A stretch of 64,000 bases of DNA from Paracentrotus lividus (lineage: Eukaryota > Echinodermata > Echinoidea > Camarodonta > Echinidae). The notes below the pieces were generated by a model that had not been told where the DNA came from, made no database searches, and saw nothing but the letters and a program-made list of their open reading frames with translations. The DNA lies in assembly GCA_940671915.1 (NCBI GenBank), contig CALNVZ010003433.1, positions 50,990,526 through 51,054,525 on the forward strand, given 5' to 3'. Shown in pieces: positions 1 through 8,895 of this stretch; the stretch's first letter is position 1, and each line of letters starts with the position of its first letter. Position numbers and translations under genes: made by a program.

Positions 1-866
1 GTCTCTCCATTGACACACAGCAGTTAGAAGTGTGATCATTTGAATGTCCCTCCTCCACCAGGTTCTCTCCATTGACACACAGCAGTTAGAAGTGTGATTC
101 ATTTGAATGTCCTCTCCTCACCAGTCTCTCCATTGACACACTCAGTAGAAGTGTGATCATTTTGAAATGCACACCTTCCACTATCTGTCCATTGACACCG
201 CAGCAGAGATAGAAGTGTGATCATTTTATTGAATTCCCTCCTCACCAGTCTCTCCATTGACACACAGCAGTAGAAGTGTGATCATTTTGAATGTCACTCC
301 TCACCAGTCTCCTCCATTTGAACACACAGCAGTAGAAGTTTGATCATTGTGAAATTCCCTCCTCACCAGTCTCTCCATTGCCACACAGCAGATAGAAGTG
401 TGATTATTTTGAATGTCCCTCCTCACCAGTCTCTCATCTGACACACAGCAGTAGAAGTGTGATCATTTGAATGTCCTCCTCCTCACCAGTCTCTCCATTG
501 ACACACAGCAGTTAGAAGTGTGATCATTTTGAATGTCCCTCCTCACCATGTCTCTCTATTGACACACCAGCAGTTAGAGTGTGATCATTTTGAATGATCT
601 CTCCTCACCAGTCTCTCCATTGACACACAGCAGTTAGAAGTGTGATCATTTTTTGAAAGTCTCTCCTCACCAGTCTCTCCATTGGAACACAGCAGTAAAG
701 TGTGATCATTTTGATGTCCTCTCCACCAGTCTCTCTATTGATACACAGCAGTTAGAAAGTGTGTATCATTTTGAATGTTCCTCCTCACCAGCTCTCCATT
801 GACACAACAACAGTAGAAGTGTGATTCATTTTGATATGTTCTCCTCACCAGTCTCTCCATTGACAC
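1..866. repeat. Minisatellite, about 60-bp unit, roughly 15 copies
   Basis: The core CTCTCCATTGACACACAGCA recurs about every 58-62 bases from the first base to about 866, where the last unit breaks off after CCATTGACACA. Units are joined by a pyrimidine-rich stretch ending in CACCAG, which looks like a splice acceptor. In one frame the start of the unit reads LSIDTQQLEV, which resembles the cadherin S-I-D-x-x-T-G motif, so the array may derive from the start of an upstream cadherin exon. That origin is inference. Small indels between units are frequent. Confidence 0.85.
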
Positions 867-1188
867 AAGGATCATGAAAAAAACAAATACAAATATATAA
901 TGTGGAAAACCATATCTTGGGTGATGGGATATTTGAATGATTATGTGTCCATGGTTTTTTTAAATACTATTTATAGCCATACATTGTGCCCCTGTATTTT
1001 ACAGTATTGAAGATGTAGCCCCTTGAAAGAAAAAAAAAAGAGAAAATGTCAGCAGATCTTAGAAATGGGAGTTCATGGGATAATGCATGCAGATTATAAA
1101 AATTTCTTTGAAGCCACATTCCTTCATTATATCTATTGTATTTTACTGTTTTTTATACAATTCAACCTTTTTTACATATCTTTTAAAG
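867..1188. other. Intron sequence before exon 1
   Basis: AT-rich intron with no coding signal. It ends in a polypyrimidine stretch and TTTTAAAG, the acceptor of exon 1. Nothing else was recognised. Confidence 0.6.
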
Positions 1189-1380
1189 GCTATTGAAGAT
1201 GATGACAGCCAGCCATTTGAACAAAGACATTCCAATACTTCTATCTATGTCCGTCTCTCTGATGTGGATGATAATATACCAACATTCAATCAAGAAGGAC
1301 CTGTCAATGCTACCATACCTGAGCACTCACCAACCGGAACACAAATAGATTTGGGTCTGGAAGCTTTCGATTTGGATACT
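1189..1380 (+). CDS. Large cadherin, exon 1 of window (EC linker and start of next EC)
   Basis: The exon is 192 nt, phase 0 to 0, with acceptor TTTTAAAG and donor GTAAGC, giving 64 codons. It starts at the end of one EC repeat (AIEDDD, then a strand ending IYVRLSDV), crosses the calcium linker DVDDNIPTF and enters the next repeat with IPEHSPTGTQI, ending in EAFDLDT. EC repeats bind calcium at their junctions and mediate extracellular adhesion. An upstream exon must supply the earlier part of the first repeat. The methionine-initiated reading frame that starts earlier only runs through intron, so no start codon is proposed. Confidence 0.92.
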
Positions 1381-1755
1381 GTAAGCTTGTTTCAATATCA
1401 ATACAACACAAACAGTAGCCTCCTCTGCCTATTTCTTAAAACTATATTGATTTCTAAAGTAACAATAATTTTACAAATTAGAGCAATAACCTGAACAGCT
1501 GATGAACATAAATCAATTTTTAGACCAATCTAAACAAAAAAGGAGAAGACTTTTAAAAAAGATTCCACAACAACAACAACAGAAAAATATATTTTGTTTA
1601 AATTATTACTAAATAATAAGTATTATTTATTCATTTGAAAACATAAAAACGTAATTTGTATTGGATAAAAAATTATGGAAATGAGGCTGCATGTGTATCT
1701 ATGTCCAGCAAATGTGGAAGAAGTTCTGGTAATATACTATTACATTCTTTTTTAG
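1381..1755. other. Intron 1
   Basis: An AT-rich intron between donor GTAAGC and acceptor TTCTTTTTTAG. It contains a short CAA triplet run near 1570. No mobile element or other gene was recognised. Confidence 0.75.
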
Positions 1756-1908
1756 GGTGAAGCAGGTCAAATCGATCTTTCTCTTGAAGATGATGACGGT
1801 GTTTTCTATCTTGCATCATCAACAATCTTTAACAGCGGTGTGGTGGATGTAAGGGTTGATAATTCAACTGCTCTGGATTTTGAAAGGATTCAAGAAGTTT
1901 CATTCCAG
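1756..1908 (+). CDS. Large cadherin, exon 2 (middle of an EC repeat)
   Basis: The exon is 153 nt, phase 0 to 0, acceptor TTTTTTAG and donor GTAAGC, giving 51 codons. It continues the repeat begun in exon 1. An acidic segment, LEDDDGVFYL, is followed by a strand and ALDFERIQEVSF, which sits where other EC repeats have the L-D-R-E motif. The normal S-I-D-x-x-T-G motif is poorly conserved, so this repeat is divergent. Phase and order fit exons 1 and 3 exactly. Confidence 0.85.
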
Positions 1909-2328
1909 GTAAGCATTTTAGGATTTATGTTAGCTTTTTACTTTCTTGGATTGGCTCAATATCTTAATTTCACCCTCACATCCAAATTAACAAATTAATT
2001 AATTTTTGCTTGCCTATTCAAAATGTTACAGTGTCTCTGGACCTCTAGTTAGAATAGAGCTATTATAGTAATTGCTCAGAATTGCTCTCTTTCTGTATTG
2101 TATTCATTTTGATATATTGTTTGATTTTTATATGGGGAATAAAAACATACCATGTTTAATGATAAAAAAAAAATATTTGTGAAAGGCAACAAATTTAAGT
2201 ATATATCTTGCTTTATAATGAACTATGATGATAGGACTCAAGAAATCAAAATGTATTTTTTCTACAAGGACATACTTCAGTCTAAAATGTAACAAGACGA
2301 TTAGAGTGTTAAAGTAGTAAATGAAGAG
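1909..2328. other. Intron 2, 5' part
   Basis: AT-rich intron sequence after the exon 2 donor. No coding or element signal was seen before the iterated motif that starts at 2329. Confidence 0.6.
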
Positions 2329-3040
2329 TTTCATTCCAAAAGGGACTAAATCCACTTTTGGAGATTTTGAATAAATCACTAATTTTTAATTTATTACTTT
2401 ACCATGAAAAATATGACTTAATTTTGGTACACATGCTAGTACAATTGCCTTAGACCATTTTAATAACAGTTAAAAAAATCTAGCTATAATATCAAATTTT
2501 TTATAAAATTGTGAAATTTTAATTTCTATGGATTTAGTCCCTTTTGGAATGAAACTCCCGTAAATCGTCTATTTTCTCAATAAAACATCACACTTTTGCT
2601 TGATTGAAGTTTTTGGTCAGCTAAATTGTGTTTGAATGTTATTCTGTAGGTGTATGAATGAAAGAAAAGTAAAAATTATAAATTTTGAAGAATTTTTTTT
2701 TTGCCAAAAATTTGATTTTCAGTCGGTTCAAATATTTCATTCCAAAAGGGACTAATTCCATGATTATTCATAAAATTCTTAAAAATTATATCTACAGCCT
2801 GTGTGCAAAAATCAGAATATATATTTCACGGGAACATAGTTAAAATTAAGATATTTAGAATCCGCAGAGTGGATTTAATCCCTTTTGGAATGAAACTGTT
2901 TTTGGTTTAGTCCCTTTTGGAATGAAATGGAAATTTGAAATGAAACGTGATGTTGGGCATTTTAATCCCTTGTACAAGATGCATATATTTAGCTTAAAAA
3001 GTGAACTTTGGTCAAATATGGATTTAGTCCCTTTTGGAAC
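2329..3040. repeat. Cluster of a 24-bp iterated motif in both orientations
   Basis: The motif TTTAGTCCCTTTTGGAATGA occurs at about 2531, 2871, 2904 and, partly, 3021 on the + strand. It occurs on the - strand at about 2329 and 2735. Copies are nearly identical, while the AT-rich DNA between them is unique. This is not a simple tandem array. It looks like the iterated ends or body of a non-autonomous DNA element, or a set of protein-binding sites. Function is unknown. Confidence 0.75.
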
Positions 3041-3229
3041 CAAGCTCTTCAAATAATAGTAACAATAAAGTGTGGGTTTCTATAACTTCATATCTACCAA
3101 AGATTTCTTTGTTACTAAACTCGCATCCAACAGAGTTCATCCCATAAGGGTTATCCAAATCTTTCAGACTTGCTGTTTTCCATTTTTTTTTTTTTTTTTT
3201 TTGGGGATGGTGGGGGGGGAGGTGTGGGG

Positions 3230-4833
3230 GTTGAGCCCTCAAATGTAAAAACCCACTAATGTAAAAATGCCCTCAAATGGCCCTCAAATGTCTCAACACG
3301 TCAACCACGAATGTAAAAATGCCCTCAAATGTAACAACACATCAACCACAAATGTAAAAATGCCCTCAAATGTCACAACATGTCAACCATAAATGTGAAA
3401 ATGACCACTAATGTCATAACATGTTGACCACAAATGTAAAAAGTTTTCATTTACCACTAATGTCTTAACATGTCACCCACAAATGTAAAACTCATCACAT
3501 GTATTATAACAATGAGGAATGTTGCTAAATGGAACAAAAATGTTTCAATTACGATATAAGCATAATACATAGTATACAAAGATTTTAAAATCTTTCTATA
3601 TTATGTATTATGTTTCATTCATTCATTATGTTTTCATTCATTCATTATGTTTTATAAAACAAGAGATTAGATAAAAAGACGGGGTATGGAATTATCTATA
3701 AAATTATTGCACCATTTTTGGGCATTCTTTTTTTCCTTTTTGGGTGCAAAATTGTAACTTTCGTTAGTCTCAAGCAAATACTGCGTTATTATGGAGTTTT
3801 GTTTGATGCCGTATAGCCCTACCAACCTGTGTGGCATAAGCGTCCATTTCATGCGAAACGACCCTCCCCCATTGCTCTTGAAGAAAGGTGTAGAATCGAG
3901 CGGGGACGTGCACCCTGTCCCCCTCATAGGGATTTCATGCACGAATTTTTAGACTCCTACTCACATAGTCATGACAGTTATGTGCATAGATGGGCATAGT
4001 TTTCAAGAAAAATTGCTTTGTTTAACGCCATAATTTTGGCTCAGCTTGAATTTGTGAAAAGATTGGTGAATGGCATTTTCCATAAAATTTTCCGTAAAAC
4101 ATGTCCAAATTGATGGAATAGAGCTGCTCATATAATAACATAACACAAAAAAAGACACTTATAACATGCCTCCAAATAAGAATTTACCCATTTTTGCTCC
4201 AGTTTATATCCTAAAAAGGGACTCATGTGACTTCAAAATGTGCCTTTTTTTATGTGTGTTCAACACGCATACCATATTGGATCATGCCGATTTTTACACA
4301 CAAGCTAGCCAGATAGTTGATAAACATTACCAGTAAATCTTGTTACTGGACACTCCCCCGTTTAATCGTTATGCGTGGGGTGTGTATATGTGTGTATATG
4401 TGATGTGTATGTATGTGCCTGTGTGTGAGTGTGTGCATGTGTGTGGCATATGTATCTATGGAAGTATGCATGTGTGTAATATTAATTGAAAATGTTTTGT
4501 TCACATTCCGCATTATTATGATACATGGAATGAATTTTACATTTGCGGTTGACATGTTCAGACATTAGTGGTTTAAAATTAAAACTTTTTACATTTGTGG
4601 TCGACATGTTATGACATTAGTGGTCATTTTTACATTTGTGGTTGATCATGTTGTGACATTTGAGGGCATTTTTACATTTGTGGTTGACGTGTTGTGACAT
4701 TTGAGGGCATTTTACATTTCTGGTGACGTGTTGTGACATTTGAGGGCCAAATTTTTACATTTGTGGTTGACGTGTTGTGACATTTGAGGGCATTTTTACA
4801 TTAGTGGGCGATTTTTACATTTGAGGGCTCAAC
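3230..4833. mobile_element. Foldback-type element with arms made of about 41-bp tandem repeats
   Basis: The ends are a perfect 22-bp inverted repeat: GTTGAGCCCTCAAATGTAAA at 3230 and its complement ending at 4833. Each arm (about 3230-3500 and 4555-4833) is a run of roughly six units combining ATGCCCTCAAATGTCACAAC and ATGTCAACCACAAATGTAAA. The spacer of about 1 kb has no convincing gene and includes a TG-rich microsatellite near 4375-4460. No clear target-site duplication was found. Long arms with internal repeats are typical of foldback DNA transposons. Assignment to a superfamily is not possible. Confidence 0.85.
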
Positions 4834-4947
4834 AGGGGGGTCCTGCAGATGATCTTGATGTCTTGAAGTCATTGTGAAAGAATTATAATTCATTTCTGCC
4901 TGAAAATGTAACTCATTGCACTTTTCTATTAATTAATGTGCATTCAG

Positions 4948-5106
4948 ATAAGAGCTGCCTCTATCGATGGATTGAATTCAAGTGTTATCACAGCTATAGT
5001 AGAGCTGACCGATATTAATGATAACACTCCAGAGTTCACTCAGACACAGTATGATGTAGCTATTCAAGAGAACGCAGATAAGGGTACCTTTGTGATCCAG
5101 ATCGAG
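4948..5106 (+). CDS. Large cadherin, exon 3 (EC linker and next EC start)
   Basis: The exon is 159 nt, phase 0 to 0, acceptor TGCATTCAG and donor GTAAGA, giving 53 codons. It finishes the repeat of exons 1-2 (IRAASIDGLN, then AIVELTDI), crosses DINDNTPEF and starts the following repeat with the typical YDVAIQENADKGTFVIQI. The N-terminal glutamate of the new repeat (IQEN) is a calcium ligand in the family. The next repeat continues in exon 4. Confidence 0.93.
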
Positions 5107-5205
5107 GTAAGATTATTATTCGGTCTTGAAATTGAGAAAAACAAAATTACAATTTTAAAAAGGATGACACAAAGATGACTTACAAATAAAAACTACAAAA
5201 TTGAA

Positions 5206-7647
5206 TGATTTTTTTTTCTTTTATACCTCAAAAGAGGGGTTTATTCAAGAATTTCCTTCTTCATAACATTGATAACAATCAATACAATCATGGCATGATT
5301 AACAATGTATGCTTTCTTTTTCTTTTACATAATTTCTCATTTACAATGATATTTTCGATTTCACTTTCAAAGATATATCTCAGTCTAAGTTTGCGAGTAT
5401 CAAACATACATTTGTTTCGGTCAACTATTGTTTTATATATGCTAAAAAGAGCGATTGTCATAACAACGTCTATTTCTTTTTCAATATTCGACTTAATTAA
5501 GTAAGAAATATCTATTTCAACATCAATATCGAATGTTAACTTGATAACTTCTTTGACAAAATCATAAAAAGGCTTATTCAAATCACAATTCAAAAAGGCA
5601 TGAACTATGTCTTCAGTCATATGACAATGAGGGTAGTACTCATCATCCGCAAAACCCCATTTATAAAGATTTTTCCTAATTGGCAGTAAGTTATATAGCA
5701 GTTTAAAATTAAATTCACGAAAACGATTCTCTAACGTGAAAACTAAATTCCGCTTAAAAACCAAAGGCCAATCTGTATCAGTTTCTAATTTTTCTTGCCA
5801 AAATTGATAGTATTTGTTTGAGAATGTGTTTTTAAATATAATTAAATCATAGAATCGTTTGCTACTAACATCACTGATTGGGACAATTTTATTCCCAATC
5901 GTTAATTTTGGAATAGCTAAAACTGCTTTATGTTGATTTGATAATGTATCGTTTTCAATCAGCCCGTTAAACAAGCCTTTGGGAATGGCTTTTCTAAGTT
6001 TCACGTAGTCAAAAAGCACAGTCTGTTTACTGCGTTTACTTTCAAGCCGTGACAATATCTGATCAATTGATAACAATTGGCCATTCACAAATAAGTCATG
6101 TACATATATTATTCCACATCTAAACCATTCTGCATAGTGTCTTCCTATGAAAAAGCAGGTTTTCATTATGCCATATAACTTGATCAAAAATGTCATTTTT
6201 GTCAATTTCAGTATAACTTTTCACATGGTACCAAGCATTTAAAACCTCAATATAAAAATCAGGAATTCCCAAATATTTAAAATCACTAGGTGTTCTTTCA
6301 TTATAATTTCCATTCAGCAGAAGATTTATACCACCCAGTTTAGCATACCAATAATGGAATAAATCTTTCCATATCCCTCGACTATCATCAAGAAGTCTTC
6401 CAAGCCACTTTAGTCGAAAACTTAACACTTGTTTATCGATATCGACCATACGTATCCCTCCATTTTTATAATCCTGTGTGATGATACACCTTTTCACTAT
6501 CTATTTTTGATTTCCAAATAAAGTTAAATAACATTTTCTTTAGTCTTTTTAATGAATCCGCTGGAGCTGAGTCTACTATTAACAAATGAACAATTTGGCT
6601 TATAGCAAGGGATTTCACAATTGTTACTCGCCCAAAAAGTGTTAGTTTTCTGATTCTCCAGTTATCTAAAAGTTTTTGCATTCTAGACAACTTATTTTCC
6701 CAACTCATCTTTTTTGCATAGTGTAAGTCTTGTGCAATAAAATGTCCTAAATAAAGTGCGGGTTTTTCCGACCTGGTGAGGTCCAGATCGGATAATGACC
6801 ACCGTTTATTGAATTTAGTTAACACTAAAGGCGCTTAGAAACACCAAGGTGGATATATGTATTAAGCGCTATATAAATGTAACTATTATTATTATTATTA
6901 TTATTAATACTGTTTTTTCTTTATTCAATTTTGGACCTGCGATTTTACCAAAATACACCAATTCTTTTGTAATATTTTCTAAAGAAGATTTATCTCTAAC
7001 AAAAAATAACGTATCTTCGGCATACTGTAATAGCTTTATTGTACAGTTACACCCTTTCAATTGTAAATTCTGAATTAGAGCATTTCTTCGAATCTTATTT
7101 GCCATAAATTCGGCTGCTAATACAAATAAAAGTACCGAAAGGGAACATCCTTGTCTTATTCCCCTTTCAATTTGAAAACTTTCTGAAACCCAACCATTTA
7201 TTCATACAGAGCTTGAAATATTACTATACATTAATTGGACCCACTTTTGAAAATAAGTGCCAAAATTGAATTTTTTAAACAAGTACATATAAACGAAGTA
7301 TCAATAACATCGAAGGCCTTGGTAAAGTCTACCATCATGAGAGCACCAGATTGATTATTCTTTTACATACATTCAATTACATCTTTAGTGAGACGCACAT
7401 TATGTGCAGCAAGAAGACCTTTAATGTAACCAGTCTGGTTCTGATCTATTATCCTACCGATTACCTTTTGTAATCTGAATGCCAATACAGAGGCTATGAC
7501 TTTGTAATCACAGTTTAACAATGTGATTGGTCTCCAGTTTTTAAGTTCTAGATGGTTTCCTTTCTTATAAATCAATGTTATTAGACCTTTCCTTTGTGAA
7601 TTCGACATGATCTCATTTGCATAACATTCATTTAACGCATCAACTAG
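5206..7647 (-). mobile_element. 5'-truncated L1/Tx1-like LINE with 11-bp target duplication
   Basis: Reverse-transcriptase pieces run down the - strand in broken frames. RT fingers at 7363-7608 read LKNWRPITLLNCDYKVIASV. RT motif A follows near 7320 (MVDFTKAFD). At 6869-7105 the catalytic box is YAED where YADD is usual. Thumb and C-terminal regions lie at 5288-6825, with LKWLGRLLDD and the C-terminal GFADDEYYPHC. The + strand begins with a T-run at 5209-5217, meaning a poly(A) tail on the element strand. AATTGAATGAT occurs at 5199-5209 and again at 7648-7658, which is a target-site duplication. The copy is dead (frameshifts, stops, no endonuclease region) and sits antisense in intron 3. Confidence 0.88.
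6826..6908 (+). repeat. SINE-like 3' tail fragment with (ATT)n inside the LINE
   Basis: The RT reading of the surrounding LINE is interrupted here by GGCGCTTAGAAACACCAAGG, then AAGCGCTATATAAATGTAAC and an (ATT)n run. A CTATATAAAT core followed by ATT repeats also ends the SINE at 46.9-47.2 kb. I read it as the 3' end of a small retroposon inserted into the LINE. Its 5' part was not found. Confidence 0.55.
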
Positions 7648-7658
7648 AATTGAATGAT

Positions 7659-7777
7659 GATGAAATTAAGGAAACCTTGTAAGGGGTAAACTGATGGTTG
7701 CATTGAAATAATGATAATATTGATGCTAATCATTTGTATAGCACATTTAGCCCTAATAAGCCTGGGATGTTTTGGTA
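7659..7777. other. Intron 3 between two elements
   Basis: Short AT-rich intron stretch between the LINE target duplication and the G-run element. Nothing recognised. Confidence 0.5.
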
Positions 7778-8495
7778 GCTGTCAAGCCCGGGGGGGGGGG
7801 GGCATGATGGCCGTAAGATCACCGTGGCCGGTTGCGCGACTTCTCCGAAAATGTGCATGATGGTAGTGTGCGATGTAATCTACAAGCCTGTACTGATCAT
7901 TTTTCCGAAATAATATTAATTTATTTTGTATGAATTAATCATGCTAATTTATGCATGAAATCATACTTTTTGCTCTAATTGCATAAATACAGCTCCTAGA
8001 ATGCTAATTTTGTGTATAATTGTTTCTTAAAGCATTCCTAACAAAATCTAGTATCAAAATTAATTTCTTATCTTTTTTTATTGTTTTATGAACTTCTTAT
8101 ATATTTCCTTGTTTTTTTACCTTTTGTTTTTGTTTTTTTTTTTTGCAAAAATTATTGGAGAACCATTTTGAAGCATAAAAATGCTAATATTAATTGATTT
8201 CTGCCAATGAAAGTGAAAATAATCACATCTTTAAGAATAAGGTGAGAAAACTCCATTTGCATTGAGTTTGTACACAAAATCATGTTTTTGAGCTGTTTTT
8301 CGGTCAGACGGATATTTTTGAAAACCATGCAGTGTCGTAACAGTATGACTGATTGTCGCAAAAATGGTTTTAAAAGATATGCGAGACTTGAAAATAAAAA
8401 GTCAGCAAGTGGTGCAATCAAAAACTTTTGCACAGCGGAATGGTCGTGGAAATTTGAGGGGGGTGGGGCCCTGATAGCCCCCGTCTTTTTAGTGT
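7778..8495. mobile_element. G-run-bounded non-autonomous element, copy 1
   Basis: The stretch starts at a run of about 14 G (7789-7802) and ends in GAGGGGGGTGGGGCCC, followed by GATAGCCCCCGTC near 8480. The inner part shares GCTAATTTATGCATGAAATC and CATACTTTTTGCTCTAATT with the element at 14.4-15.06 kb. No coding capacity was seen. The ends can pair as a C/G-rich stem. Exact borders are approximate. Confidence 0.6.
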
Positions 8496-8682
8496 TAAGA
8501 CAATACAGAAATTGTCTTATAGAATGAATTGTTTTATATTTCTATATCAAATAAAGTGTATATATTCATTTAGCCAACCAATGACATTTAGAATTATTGT
8601 AAAGCACTTTGAGAAATAATTGTTCCATATTAGCTAGTGGTATATATTATAATTATGATGAGATAATGTTTTCATTCCTCAG
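8496..8682. other. Intron 3, 3' part
   Basis: Plain AT-rich intron leading into the exon 4 acceptor TTTTCATTCCTCAG. Confidence 0.6.
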
Positions 8683-8741
8683 GCTACAGATGCTGATGAA
8701 GATGCAGAACTGACCTATGAACTCCTAGGCCTCAACAATGA
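8683..8741 (+). CDS. Large cadherin, exon 4 (short, EC calcium motif)
   Basis: The exon is 59 nt, phase 0 to 2, acceptor TTCCTCAG and donor GTGAGT. It encodes 19 complete codons, ATDADEDAELTYELLGLNN, and two bases of the next. A-T-D-A-D-x-D is the mid-repeat calcium motif that normally follows the V-x-x-I-x strand ending exon 3. The in-frame TGA is only reached by reading through the donor. Phase 2 matches the leading base of exon 5. Confidence 0.9.
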
Positions 8742-8895
8742 GTGAGTTATAAGACCATCCTAACTAAATCTGGGTATTTATAGAGTCTTAATATGTAGTA
8801 ATCTTCTTCTTCTCGAGTCCTTTCTCCTATTCTTCTGTTTGATTCGTAATTATACCTGATTACATTTTAAAAAGTCATAGTATGCATTGAATGTT
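8742..8895. other. Intron 4, start
   Basis: Short AT-rich intron stretch before the antisense LINE. Nothing recognised. Confidence 0.5.

Noticed and set aside
1-866. CRISPR-like array
   Set aside because: The repeats are contiguous 60-bp units with no unique spacers, in an animal intron; this is a minisatellite.
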